Of a stretch of 64,000 nucleotides of DNA, positions 27,129 through 34,996 are shown one piece after another. The stretch covers positions 27,103-91,102 of the forward strand of contig SCVA01000018.1 of the NCBI GenBank assembly GCA_004297005.1, read 5' to 3'. The first letter of the stretch is position 1, and every line of letters begins with the position of its first letter. The position numbers were made by a program, and so were the translations under genes. Source of the stretch: Nevskiaceae bacterium. GTDB taxonomy: Bacteria; Pseudomonadota; Gammaproteobacteria; Nevskiales; Nevskiaceae. The notes under the pieces are model-generated. The model saw only the letters and a program-made list of their open reading frames with translations, was not told where the DNA came from and did not search any database.

Positions 27129-28345
27129 ATCCGCTGGAAACCCTCTATACCGCGCTGACTGCGCTGGCGCGCAACACCATGCGCTCGGCGCTTACCGCGC
27201 TGGGCATCGTCATCGGCGTGGCGGCGGTGATCGCGATGGTGGCGATCGGCTCCGGCGCGCGCGCCAAGGTCGATGCCGCGTTCGCGTCGATGGGCACCAA
27301 TCTGCTGGTGGTGCTGTCCGGTTCCTCGCAGTCCGGTGGCGTGCGCGGCGGCTTTGGCAGCCAGCCGACGCTCACCTGGGCCGATCTCAAGGCGATCCAG
27401 ACCCAGGTCGATTCGGTGCTGGCGGCGGCGCCGCAGTTGCGCGCCAACGGCAATCTGGTCGCCGAGTCCGGCAACTGGACCACCCAGATCACCGGCACCT
27501 CGCCGGAGTTCTTCGTGATCCGCGACTGGGCCATCGCCGATGGCGCGCCGTTTACCCAGAGTGATCTCGATGCCACCCGCAAGGTGGTGGTGCTGGGCGC
27601 GACGGTGGCCGAGAACCTTTTCGGCGAGGCCTCGCCGGTTGGGCAGACGGTGCGCATCAGCAACACGCCGTTCACCGTGCTCGGCGTCCTGGCCAAGAAA
27701 GGCCAGTCGGCGATGGGCCAGGACTACGACGATGCCGCTTTCATCCCCACCAGCGCCTACCGCACCAAGTTCAGCGCCGGGCTGGCCAACTACATCGCCG
27801 GTGCCATACAGGTGCGCGCGCAGGACGGTCAGTTGGATCAGGCGCAGACCGCGATTGCCGAATTGCTGCGCGAGCGTCACCGCCTGGGCGCCAAGGCCGA
27901 CGACTTCAACATCCGCAACCTCACCGAGATGGCCGAGGCGCGCAGCGAGTCGACCAAGACCTTCAGCACCCTGCTGGCGGCGGTGGCCGCGGTTTCGCTG
28001 CTGGTCGGCGGCATCGGGGTGATGAACATCATGCTGGTGTCGGTCACCGAGCGCACCCGCGAGATCGGCCTGCGCATGGCCTTGGGAGCGCGGCCGGTGG
28101 ACATCCTCGCGCAGTTTCTGGCCGAGGCCTCGATGCTCTCCGCCTTCGGCGGCGTGCTGGGCGTACTGCTGGGGGTGGTCTCCGCCGACTATCTGGCCAA
28201 GCAGTTCGGCTGGAGCCTGCTGATCTCGCCGGCGGTGGTGGGTCTGGCGGTCGGCTTCTCGGCGCTGGTGGGTGTCGCCTTCGGCCTCTACCCGGCGTTG
28301 CGCGCCTCGCGGCTGGACCCGATCACCGCGCTACGTCACGAGTGA
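27125..28345 (+). CDS. ABC exporter permease with MacB periplasmic domain and FtsX fold
   Basis: The 406-residue permease has TM1 at about residues 20-42 (ALTALGIVIGVAAVIAMVAIG), a MacB_PCD periplasmic domain (about 50-240) and three C-terminal FtsX-type TM segments from about 275. These include LVGGIGVMNIMLVSVTERTREIGLRMALGA, the family coupling-helix signature. It completes the MacAB-type mechanotransmission exporter with the preceding two genes. The 3' end overlaps, tail to tail, the last 15 bp of the CMD-family gene on the other strand. Confidence 0.93.
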   Translation: MNPLETLYTALTALARNTMRSALTALGIVIGVAAVIAMVAIGSGARAKVDAAFASMGTNLLVVLSGSSQSGGVRGGFGSQPTLTWADLKAIQTQVDSVLAAAPQLRANGNLVAESGNWTTQITGTSPEFFVIRDWAIADGAPFTQSDLDATRKVVVLGATVAENLFGEASPVGQTVRISNTPFTVLGVLAKKGQSAMGQDYDDAAFIPTSAYRTKFSAGLANYIAGAIQVRAQDGQLDQAQTAIAELLRERHRLGAKADDFNIRNLTEMAEARSESTKTFSTLLAAVAAVSLLVGGIGVMNIMLVSVTERTREIGLRMALGARPVDILAQFLAEASMLSAFGGVLGVLLGVVSADYLAKQFGWSLLISPAVVGLAVGFSALVGVAFGLYPALRASRLDPITALRHE

Positions 28346-28894
28346 AGACGCGGTCGGGAAGCGCGGCGCCATGGCTTCGGGTGCCAGTTCCAGCGCGTTC
28401 ACCAGCATCGCAATCTGGTGGTACTGGCCGCAGAGCATCAGGAGCTCCAGGAGCTGCTCCTCGCTGAACTCGGCGGCCAGTTCCGTCCACAAGCCGGCAT
28501 CGACGCGGTAGTTCGCGTGCAGGCTGTCGACCAGCCGCAACAGCCGTTGCTGGCGCGGGCTCCAGAGCGTGGCGTCACAGTCGGCGCGGGTGCTGTCCGC
28601 TACCTGGGCCGCACTCAGGCCGACCTTGGCGGCGAAGGCGGCGACATGCACGCCCCATTCGTATTCGGCGCCGCAAAGGGCGCAGGCGCGCAGGATCACC
28701 AGCTCGCGGTCCTGGCGCTCCAGGCTGCCGCGGTCCAGCAGATTGCCGGCCATCATCTTGTCGAGGATGCGCGGACTGCGCGCGGCGGTGCGGAAGATCA
28801 TTAGCGGCGGCAGGCCGGGCGGCATGATGCGGGCGAAGGCGGCCTCGATGGCGGCCGGGTAGGGGGCTTGCAGCGGGGCGATGCGGGCGTGCAT
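28331..28894 (-). CDS. carboxymuconolactone decarboxylase (CMD/AhpD-like) family protein
   Basis: The 187-residue protein has the CMD-type helical core. The stretch RELVILRACALCGAEYEWGVHVAAF carries Cys-x-x-Cys followed nine residues later by His, as in redox-active AhpD-like members. The downstream LLRLVDSLHANYRVD and LLELLMLCGQYHQIAMLVNALEL agree with this family. It is divergent from the HxlR regulator with an 85-bp shared promoter region containing an inverted repeat, so the regulator probably controls it. Substrate is unknown; peroxidase-like or decarboxylase roles are possible. Confidence 0.86.
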   Translation of the reverse strand: MHARIAPLQAPYPAAIEAAFARIMPPGLPPLMIFRTAARSPRILDKMMAGNLLDRGSLERQDRELVILRACALCGAEYEWGVHVAAFAAKVGLSAAQVADSTRADCDATLWSPRQQRLLRLVDSLHANYRVDAGLWTELAAEFSEEQLLELLMLCGQYHQIAMLVNALELAPEAMAPRFPTASSLVT

Positions 28895-28921
28895 GGCGGG
28901 GCTCCATTGCTACTGAAAACG

Positions 28922-28934
28922 TAGCGCAACGCTA
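28922..28934. promoter_or_regulatory. candidate operator between the CMD and HxlR genes
   Basis: TAGCG at 28922-28926 and CGCTA at 28930-28934 form an inverted repeat around CAA, followed by a further CGCTA at 28936-28940. The repeat sits in the middle of the 85-bp divergent gap, so it is the natural candidate binding site for the HxlR protein encoded at 28980. Confidence 0.4.
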
Positions 28935-28979
28935 TCGCTATCATTTCCGTAGCACAAGCCCAGCTTCGAGGTAGCGCCC

Positions 28980-29390
28980 ATGACTCCAGTGCCCGGCCGT
29001 CCGGTCCGTGGTTCCCGCAGCGGCCGGCCGATCATGGCCCTGCTCGACCTGCTTGGGCGGCGCTGGTGTCTGCGCGTCCTCTGGGAGCTCCGCGAGGCGC
29101 CGGGCAGCTTCCGCAGCCTGCAGTCGCGCTGCGACGAGGTGTCGCCCAGCGTGCTCAATACCCGCCTGGCCGAGTTGCGCGCGGCGCGCCTGCTGGAGGT
29201 CTCGGAGGAGGGCTACCGGCTGACCGCCGAAGGCCGCGCGCTGGGCGAGCGGCTGCTGCAGCTTTCCAGCTGGGCCGAGGGCTGGGCGGTGGGCTTGGAG
29301 TCGGCGCAAGCGCCGGCGGCCGGCGCAGAACCCGGGGCCGTCCGCCGACGTCGAAGCCCGCTGAAGGCTGGCCCGGCGAATGGTGGTTGA
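28980..29390 (+). CDS. HxlR-family winged helix-turn-helix regulator
   Basis: This 136-residue regulator shows the HxlR fold: IMALLDLLGRRWCLRVLWELREAPGSFRSLQSRCDEVSPSVLNTRLAELRAARLLEV, with a wing in GYRLTAEGRALGERLL. A single Cys (RRWCLRV) lies in the first helix and another in QSRCDEV; some HxlR proteins sense oxidants or aldehydes through such residues. It is divergent from the CMD-family gene and lies 66 bp ahead of alkB on the same strand, so it could regulate either. Its stop codon overlaps the candidate alkB -35 element. Confidence 0.88.
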   Translation: MTPVPGRPVRGSRSGRPIMALLDLLGRRWCLRVLWELREAPGSFRSLQSRCDEVSPSVLNTRLAELRAARLLEVSEEGYRLTAEGRALGERLLQLSSWAEGWAVGLESAQAPAAGAEPGAVRRRRSPLKAGPANGG

Positions 29391-29433
29391 CTTTCCCGGC
29401 GCGGACCTGGATTCTAATTAAACGGTCGTTTTA
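29387..29433 (+). promoter_or_regulatory. alkB promoter region with TetR-like operator
   Basis: TTGACT at 29387-29392 is a plausible -35, with TCTAAT at 29413-29418 as a -10 at a long spacing (20 bp). An inverted repeat TTAAACG-GT-CGTTTTA follows at 29418-29433, with one mismatch between arms, directly at the expected transcription start. This kind of AAACG/CGTTT palindrome is common for TetR-family repressors of lipid and alkane genes. The ribosome site GGAGGAG follows at 29446-29452. Confidence 0.5.
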
Positions 29434-29456
29434 GAGCCGATTTCGGAGGAGACACC

Positions 29457-30620
29457 ATGACTACTGCAAGCCTGCCCGCTTCGGGCAACTGGACCGACAA
29501 CAAGCGCTATCTCTGGCCGCTCGGCGCGCTAGTGATGTTCCTGCCGCTGGCAGGCACCATCGCCTACCAGTACACCGGCTGGTCGATCACGCTCTGGTTT
29601 GGTTTCTTCATCCTCTACGGCCTGATCCCGATCGCTGACCGTCTGCTCGGCGAAGACGACTCCAACCCACCGGACTCGGCGATGCCCGCGCTCGCCAGCG
29701 ACGGCTATTACCGCTGGGCGCTGTTCATCTCGGTGCCGGTCTATCTGGGCATGTGGGCCTACATGATCTGGTTCGTCACCAGCCAGCCTCTGCCTTGGTA
29801 CGGCTGGCTGGGCGCGGTGCTGTCGCTGGGCGTCGGCTGCGGCCTGGCGATCAACATCGGCCATGAGCTGGGTCATCAGACCTCGCCGCTGGAGCGCTTC
29901 CTGGCCAAGCTGACGCTGGCGCCCGGCTTCTACGGGCACTTCTACGTCGAGCACAACCGCGGCCACCACATCCGCGTCGCCACCCCGGAAGATCCCGCCT
30001 CCTCGCGCTTCGGCGAGACCTTCTACGAGTTCCTGCCGCGCTGCGTCTACGGCTCCTTCAAGTCGGCCTGGGAAATCGAGAAGAAGCGCCTGGCGCGCGA
30101 GGGCAAGAGCGTCTGGCACTGGAGCAATGACAACCTGCAGTCCTGGGCGCTGACCGCCCTGCTCTGGGGCGCGATGGTCGCCTGGCTCGGCTGGGTGGCG
30201 CTGCCGGTGCTGCTGATCGCCGCGGTCTACGGTGGCAGTCTGCTGGAGGTGGTGAACTACCTGGAGCACTACGGCCTGATGCGCCAGAAGCGCGCCGACG
30301 GCAGTTACGAACGCTGCCAGCCGCATCACTCCTGGAACAGCAACCACGTAGTCACCAATGTGCTGCTCTACCACCTGCAGCGGCACAGCGACCATCACGC
30401 CAACCCGACCCGCTCCTACCAGACCCTGCGCAACTTCGACAACGTGCCGCGGCTGCCCTCCGGCTATGCGGCGATGATCCTGTTCGCCTACATCCCGCCG
30501 CTCTGGTTCTGGCTGATGGACCCCAAGGTGGTGGCCCACCACGGCGGCGATATGCGCAAGGCCAACATCAAGCCTGCAATCCGTGAGCGGGTCATCGCCC
30601 GCTATTCTGCCGCCGTCTGA
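29457..30620 (+). CDS. alkB: alkane 1-monooxygenase (membrane diiron hydroxylase)
   Basis: AlkB hydroxylates the terminal carbon of medium- to long-chain n-alkanes, taking electrons from rubredoxin. The 387-residue protein has six predicted TM segments and the histidine boxes that bind the two irons: H136-ELGH140, E165-HNRGHH171 and H310-SDHH314. It also has the HYG motif around H271 (NYLEHYGL), which separates AlkB from xylene monooxygenases and desaturases. Length is slightly below the roughly 400 residues of well-studied AlkB. GGAGGAG precedes the ATG. A rubredoxin gene follows within 100 bp, and an HxlR gene lies upstream. No rubredoxin reductase is present in the window. Confidence 0.96.
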   Translation: MTTASLPASGNWTDNKRYLWPLGALVMFLPLAGTIAYQYTGWSITLWFGFFILYGLIPIADRLLGEDDSNPPDSAMPALASDGYYRWALFISVPVYLGMWAYMIWFVTSQPLPWYGWLGAVLSLGVGCGLAINIGHELGHQTSPLERFLAKLTLAPGFYGHFYVEHNRGHHIRVATPEDPASSRFGETFYEFLPRCVYGSFKSAWEIEKKRLAREGKSVWHWSNDNLQSWALTALLWGAMVAWLGWVALPVLLIAAVYGGSLLEVVNYLEHYGLMRQKRADGSYERCQPHHSWNSNHVVTNVLLYHLQRHSDHHANPTRSYQTLRNFDNVPRLPSGYAAMILFAYIPPLWFWLMDPKVVAHHGGDMRKANIKPAIRERVIARYSAAV

Positions 30621-30629
30621 GCGCTGTGC

Positions 30630-30657
30630 CCTCCCCGGAGCTGAGACTCCGGGGAGG
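30630..30657 (+). other. strong hairpin between alkB and rubredoxin
   Basis: CCTCCCCGGAG at 30630-30640 pairs perfectly with CTCCGGGGAGG at 30647-30657 over a 6-nt loop. No T-run follows (GCGAAAGG), so it is unlikely to be a simple terminator. It could act as a partial attenuator or protect the alkB 3' end and so set different levels for the two products. Confidence 0.6.
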
Positions 30658-30719
30658 CGAAAGGCCGGGTTCTTCGGCTAGGATTCGCGCCTCATTCACC
30701 GCCTGTTTAGAGAAACTGT

Positions 30720-30884
30720 ATGAAGAAGTGGCGCTGCCTCGTTTGCGATTTCGTTTACGACGAGGCCCAGGGCTGGCCGGACGAGGGCATTGCCCCCGGC
30801 ACCAAGTGGGAAGACGTGCCGGCTGGCTGGTCCTGCCCGGACTGCGGGGCATCCAAGGCGGACTTCGAGCTGGTCGAAGACTAG
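30720..30884 (+). CDS. rubA: rubredoxin
   Basis: This 54-residue gene codes for a one-domain rubredoxin, the Fe(Cys)4 electron carrier expected to reduce AlkB. Iron ligands are Cys6 and Cys9 (CLVCDF) and Cys39 and Cys42 (CPDCGAS), and the aromatic/acidic segments [14 protein letters not shown] and [11 protein letters not shown] are typical. After the second motif comes ASKADFE without an inserted Arg, more like AlkG2-type rubredoxins that can serve alkane hydroxylases than AlkG1-type; this reading is inference. Residue 10 is Asp where most rubredoxins have Gly. The ribosome site is weak (AGAGAAA). A flavin reductase partner must be encoded elsewhere. Confidence 0.93.
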   Translation: MKKWRCLVCDFVYDEAQGWPDEGIAPGTKWEDVPAGWSCPDCGASKADFELVED

Positions 30885-30995
30885 TCGGCCGCGGGTTCCA
30901 GCCGCGGTCAGGTCCCGGTTCCGGCGGCGTCCACGGCCGACTCCGGGCCGTAGTGGGGCCTGAGGCTCCATCTCCTATCCCGATTCTCTCCCGTC

Positions 30996-31307
30996 ATGTC
31001 CCAGTTCGATAACGTCAGTGTCGTCAAGAAGGCCAACGTCTATTTCGGCGGCCAATGCATCAGCCATACCGTGCTACTGCCCGACGGCAGCAAGAAAAGC
31101 ATCGGCGTGATCCTGCCCAGCCAGCTCACCTTCAGCACCGGCGCTCCGGAAGTGATGGAGATCATCGCCGGCCACTGCCGCGTGCGCCTGAAGGGCGAGG
31201 CGACCAGCAAGGACTACCGTGCCGGCGAGTCGTTCAGCGTGCCGGGCAACTCCAGCTTCGAGATCGAAACCCTCGACGCATTGCACTACGTCTGCCACTT
31301 CGGCTGA
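30996..31307 (+). CDS. ppnP: pyrimidine/purine nucleoside phosphorylase (PpnP, DUF1255)
   Basis: The 103-residue small cupin-like protein matches PpnP. It has [21 protein letters not shown], a central [28 protein letters not shown], and C-terminal [26 protein letters not shown]. coli PpnP phosphorolyses several nucleosides to free base and ribose-1-phosphate. Length agrees with the roughly 95-105 residues of the family. It stands alone; a hairpin formed by 31303-31308 and 31316-31324 with 31333-31341 and 31345-31350 follows between it and the convergent gene. Confidence 0.93.
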   Translation: MSQFDNVSVVKKANVYFGGQCISHTVLLPDGSKKSIGVILPSQLTFSTGAPEVMEIIAGHCRVRLKGEATSKDYRAGESFSVPGNSSFEIETLDALHYVCHFG

Positions 31308-31345
31308 GTCCGGTTCTTCCCGGCTCGGTGCGGCCGGGAAGAGGC

Positions 31346-31954
31346 TCAGCGCGGCGATTCCGCGTCGTCGGTGCCTTTTAGCTCGAAGCGGCAGAAATCG
31401 CCGCTGCTGGGTTCGCCCACATGGACGATCGGACTATCGGCGAGGATGCGCACGCGGAAGCCACCAAGATCCGCGACCAGTTCCTCCCCCACCCGGCGCA
31501 GACCGCGGTCGCCCTCGTTGCCGATGCGCAACAGGCTGTCATCCGGCAGTTCCGGCAGGTCGCCGGGCGGTAGCTTCTTCACGCCCAGTACGGTCAAGAG
31601 CGGTGGCAGCCGCGCCGGCATTCCGTAACGGCAGCCGTTCAGTCGTTCGGATAGCCAGTTGGTCCGCATCACCGCGCGGTCCTTTTCGCCTTCGGCCTCG
31701 AAGTGCAGCAGCAGGGCGCGGTCCTGGCCGTCGCGGTAATAAAGAAACAGCTCCTCGGCCTGGTCCTTGCCCGGAACCAGCTTGTAGACCTGGTTGGTCA
31801 GGAGGCTGGGGCTGGCGGCTTGCGCCGGCCTGGCGAGCGTCCATTGGCCGAAACGCATGGCGCTGCCGGGGTCGAAAGGGGCGGCCAAGGCCATTGGCAT
31901 GACCGAAAGGAATCCGATCAATAGCGAAATTTTCGATGCCGGCATGAAAGGCAT
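31346..31954 (-). CDS. hypothetical exported protein
   Basis: This 202-residue protein has a likely signal peptide (ISLLIGFLSVMPMALAAPF, cleavage near residue 25). The mature part begins with FDPGSAMRFGQWTLARPAQA, followed by a mixed alpha/beta region with two cysteines (NGCRYG and GDFCRFEL) that could form a disulfide. No family is recognised. The end faces ppnP, the start faces pntAA, and it is a single-gene unit. It reads as a real gene by codon pattern, signal peptide and lack of a competing frame. Two closely placed in-frame ATG codons (MPFMPAS) leave the exact start open. Confidence 0.65.
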   Translation of the reverse strand: MPFMPASKISLLIGFLSVMPMALAAPFDPGSAMRFGQWTLARPAQAASPSLLTNQVYKLVPGKDQAEELFLYYRDGQDRALLLHFEAEGEKDRAVMRTNWLSERLNGCRYGMPARLPPLLTVLGVKKLPPGDLPELPDDSLLRIGNEGDRGLRRVGEELVADLGGFRVRILADSPIVHVGEPSSGDFCRFELKGTDDAESPR

Positions 31955-31974
31955 GGGCTAGACTCCGGCGACTT

Positions 31975-32011
31975 GCAAGATCGCCTTTGGTTGGAGGGGC
32001 TGTGATCTTGC
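31975..32011. promoter_or_regulatory. inverted repeat in the pntAA leader
   Basis: GCAAGATC at 31975-31982 is repeated in inverse as GATCTTGC at 32004-32011, with a 21-bp spacer, 31 bp before the pntAA ATG. It could be an operator with two half sites or a leader hairpin. A ribosome site AGGAG lies downstream at about 32032-32036. Confidence 0.35.
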
Positions 32012-32041
32012 CATCGAATCAAACCTAAAGCAGGAGCGTCC

Positions 32042-33166
32042 ATGCCGGTCAAACTTGCCGTGCTCAAAGAAACGCGCGCGAACGAACGCCGTGTCGCCCT
32101 CGTCCCCGTCGTCGCCGACAAGCTCAACAAGCTGGGTCTGGAGCTGTCGCTGCAGGCCGGCGCCGGCGAAGCGGTGAAGCTGGCCGACAGCGCGTACAAG
32201 AATGTCCACGCCATCGCCAACCCGCAGGGCATGGTTGGCGATGCCGACATCGTCTGCAGCGTGCAGCCGCCGGCGCTGGAAGTCGTGGAGGCGATGAAGG
32301 AGGGCGCGATCCTGCTCTCCTTCGTCTACGCTCACAAGGAAGTCGAGCTGGTCAAGAAGCTGCGTGACAAGAAGATCACCTGCTTCGCCATGGAGCTGGT
32401 GCCGCGCATCACCCGCGCGCAGGCGATGGACGCGCTGTCCTCGCAGGCGGCGCTCGCCGGCTACTACGCGGCACTGATGGGCGCCACCCATCTCGCCCGC
32501 ATCCTGCCGATGATGACCACCGCCGTCGGCTCGATCCGTCCGGCCAAGTGCCTGGTGATGGGCCTGGGTGTGGCGGGCCTGCAGGCGCTCGCCACCGCGC
32601 GCCGTCTGGGGGCGATGACCGAAGGCTATGACGTGCGTCCCGAAACCAAGGAGCAGGCCGAGTCGCTGGGCGCGAAGTTTGTCGACACCGGCGTCGACGC
32701 CCGCGGTACCGGTGGCTATGCCCGCGAGCTGACGCAGGAAGAAAAGGACAAGATCGCCGCCGTCGTCACCAAGCACATCCAGTCCGCCGACATCATCATC
32801 ACCACCGCCGCCATCCCCGGCCGCCCTTCGCCCAAGCTGATCAGCAAGGCCCAGGTCGACGGCATGAAAGCCGGCGCGGTGATCATCGACCTCGCCGCCG
32901 AGGGCGGCGGCAACTGCGAGTACACCGTGCCCGGCGAGACCGTGCAGGTCGGCCAGGTCAGCGTGGTCGGCCCGCTCAATGTGCCCTCGATGCTGGGCGA
33001 GCACGCCAGCGAGCTGTATGCCAAGAACCAGCTCAACCTGATCGAACTGTTCGTCAAGGACAAGGCGATCAACATCGACTGGAGCGACGAGGTGCTGGCC
33101 AAGGCCTGTCTCACGCACGCCGGCGAGATCAAGAACGAGGCCGCGAAGAAAGCGGTGGAAGGCTAA
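32042..33166 (+). CDS. pntAA: NAD(P) transhydrogenase, alpha-1 subunit (NAD-binding domain I)
   Basis: This 374-residue subunit binds NAD(H) in the proton-translocating transhydrogenase that makes NADPH from NADH and NADP+. It begins MPVKLAVLKETRANERRVALVPVVADKL and carries the Rossmann segment CLVMGLGVAGLQALATARRLGAMTEGYDVRPETKEQ (about residues 170-205) and the RQD-type loop near SSQAALAGYYAALMGA. The alpha polypeptide is split into alpha-1 (this gene) and alpha-2 (next gene), as in Rhodospirillum, and unlike the fused E. coli PntA. The three genes are spaced by 12-13 bp and form one operon. Confidence 0.95.
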   Translation: MPVKLAVLKETRANERRVALVPVVADKLNKLGLELSLQAGAGEAVKLADSAYKNVHAIANPQGMVGDADIVCSVQPPALEVVEAMKEGAILLSFVYAHKEVELVKKLRDKKITCFAMELVPRITRAQAMDALSSQAALAGYYAALMGATHLARILPMMTTAVGSIRPAKCLVMGLGVAGLQALATARRLGAMTEGYDVRPETKEQAESLGAKFVDTGVDARGTGGYARELTQEEKDKIAAVVTKHIQSADIIITTAAIPGRPSPKLISKAQVDGMKAGAVIIDLAAEGGGNCEYTVPGETVQVGQVSVVGPLNVPSMLGEHASELYAKNQLNLIELFVKDKAINIDWSDEVLAKACLTHAGEIKNEAAKKAVEG

Positions 33167-33178
33167 GCGAGGCAGACC

Positions 33179-33487
33179 ATGGAACCGACAACTGTCATCA
33201 CGGGCTTCGTCGCCCTCTACATCTTTATGCTCGCGGCCTTCACCGGCTACGAGATCATCGGCCGGGTGCCGGCGATCCTGCACACGCCGCTGATGTCCGG
33301 CAGCAACTTCGTGCACGGCATCGTCGTAGTCGGCGCGATGTATGCGCTGCTCAATGCCACTACGGTGCTGGAGCAGGCCATCGGTTTCTTCGGCGTGCTG
33401 CTGGGCGCGGGTAACGCAGCCGGCGGCTACGTCGTCACCGAGCGCATGCTGGAAATGTTCAAGCCCAGCGACAAGAAGAAGAGCTAA
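33179..33487 (+). CDS. pntAB: NAD(P) transhydrogenase, alpha-2 subunit (membrane)
   Basis: The 102-residue membrane subunit has three hydrophobic helices: about residues 5-24 (VITGFVALYIFMLAAFTGY), 45-65 (NFVHGIVVVGAMYALLNATT) and 68-90 (AIGFFGVLLGAGNAAGGYVV). It ends TERMLEMFKPSDKKKS, a typical alpha-2 C-terminus. It supplies the first helices of the proton channel and sits between alpha-1 and beta. Confidence 0.94.
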   Translation: MEPTTVITGFVALYIFMLAAFTGYEIIGRVPAILHTPLMSGSNFVHGIVVVGAMYALLNATTVLEQAIGFFGVLLGAGNAAGGYVVTERMLEMFKPSDKKKS

Positions 33488-33500
33488 GCGGAGCCAAGCC

Positions 33501-34928
33501 ATGAGCCCACAACTCCTCATCGACATCTCGGCGCTGCTGGCGTCGTTCCTGTTCATCTACGGCCTGAAGCGCATGTCCTCGCCGGTGACCGCGCGCAGCG
33601 GCATCGTCGTTGCCGGCGTCGGCATGCTGGTCGCGGTGCTGGCGGCCTTCCTCTACTACTTCGGCGTCTCGGAGGCGGCCAAGCCGCACCTGACCACCAA
33701 CACCATCCTCGCCGCCACCGCCCTCGGCATCGGCGTCGGCTGGGCCTGGTGGAGCGGCAAGAAGGTCGCGATGACCTCGATGCCGCAGATGGTCGCGCTC
33801 TACAACGGCATGGGCGGCGGTGCCGCCGCCGCCATTGGCGCGGTGGAGCTGCTCAAGACCAGCGGCCACCACGGCGCGCTGCCGCTGGTGGTGACCATCA
33901 TCGGTTCGCTGATCGGCGCGATCTCGCTGTCCGGCTCGCTGATCGCTTGGGCCAAGCTCGACGGTCGCATCAACGGTACCTGGCGCATCAAGGGCCAGCA
34001 GCTGCTCAACGGCTCGGTGTTCCTGGCGACGCTGGTGCTCGGCCTCTACATCGCCCTGGTCGCGCACGGCCATGCCAGCCCGGCCGTCACCGGCGCCTTC
34101 TTCGCGCTGGCGTTGATCTTCGGCGTGCTGATGACCATGCCGATCGGCGGCGCCGACATGCCGGTGGTGATCTCGCTCTACAACGCCTTCACCGGCCTCG
34201 CGGTCGGCTTCGAGGGCTATGTGCTGCAGAACCCGGCGCTGATGATCGCCGGCATGGTGGTCGGCTCCGCCGGCACCCTGCTGACCCTGCTGATGGCCAA
34301 GGCCATGAACCGCAGTGTCGCCAATGTGATCTTCTCCAACTTCGGCCCCGCGGGTGACGAGGTGCAGGGCGAGATCAAGGGCAGCCAGAAGCCGGCCGAG
34401 GCCGGCGACGCGGCGATCAACATGCGCTATGCGTCCAAGGTGATCATCGCCCCCGGCTACGGCCTCGCGGTCGCCCAGGCGCAGCACAAGCTGTTCGAGT
34501 TCGTGAAGCTGTTGACCGATGCCGGGGTCGAGGTGAAGTTCGCCATCCACCCGGTGGCGGGCCGCATGCCCGGCCACATGAACGTGCTGCTCGCCGAAGC
34601 CGGCGTGCCCTACGACATGATCTTCGACATGGAAGACGTCAACGGCGAGTTCAAGGAGGCCGACGTCGCCATCGTCATCGGCGCCAACGACACCGTGAAC
34701 CCGGCGGCGCGCACCAACAAGTCCAGCCCGATCTACGGCATGCCCATCCTCAACGTCGACCAGGCCAAGCAGGTCTACGTGGTCAAGCGTGGTCAGGGTA
34801 AGGGTTACTCGGGCGTCGAGAACGAGCTGTTCTTCGCCGACAACTGCAACCTCGTCTACGGCGACGCGCAGAAGGTGATGGTGGCGATGATCCAGGCGGT
34901 GAAGTCGCTGGACGGCGGCGGACACTAA
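33501..34928 (+). CDS. pntB: NAD(P) transhydrogenase, beta subunit
   Basis: The 475-residue beta subunit has about nine TM helices in its first 270 residues, then the NADP-binding domain III. That domain shows KVIIAPGYGLAVAQAQHKLFEFVKLL, HPVAGRMPGHMNVLLAEAGVPYD, VAIVIGANDTVNPAART and KRGQGKGYSGVENELF, all family marks. ATG 33501 is chosen because it follows pntAB by 13 bp with a purine-rich site (GGAGCC) and starts directly at the first membrane helix; a longer frame would lie within pntAB. A strong hairpin terminator follows. Confidence 0.95.
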   Translation: MSPQLLIDISALLASFLFIYGLKRMSSPVTARSGIVVAGVGMLVAVLAAFLYYFGVSEAAKPHLTTNTILAATALGIGVGWAWWSGKKVAMTSMPQMVALYNGMGGGAAAAIGAVELLKTSGHHGALPLVVTIIGSLIGAISLSGSLIAWAKLDGRINGTWRIKGQQLLNGSVFLATLVLGLYIALVAHGHASPAVTGAFFALALIFGVLMTMPIGGADMPVVISLYNAFTGLAVGFEGYVLQNPALMIAGMVVGSAGTLLTLLMAKAMNRSVANVIFSNFGPAGDEVQGEIKGSQKPAEAGDAAINMRYASKVIIAPGYGLAVAQAQHKLFEFVKLLTDAGVEVKFAIHPVAGRMPGHMNVLLAEAGVPYDMIFDMEDVNGEFKEADVAIVIGANDTVNPAARTNKSSPIYGMPILNVDQAKQVYVVKRGQGKGYSGVENELFFADNCNLVYGDAQKVMVAMIQAVKSLDGGGH

Positions 34929-34945
34929 GCGTCGAGCATCGCTCC

Positions 34946-34990
34946 CCGGCCACGGCCCCGCTTGCGCGGCGCCGTGGCCGGTTTCGTTTC
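34946..34990 (+). terminator. terminator after pntB
   Basis: CCGGCCACGGC at 34946-34956 pairs perfectly with GCCGTGGCCGG at 34971-34981 and is followed by TTTCGTTTC. It lies between pntB and the convergent GH19 gene and probably ends the pnt transcript. Confidence 0.75.
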
Positions 34991-34996
34991 AGCGCT

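Noticed and set aside
31958..34925. Two long minus-strand frames opposite pntAA-AB-B
   Set aside because: Shadow frames with Asp/His/Gly-rich sequence; all pnt motifs are on the plus strand.
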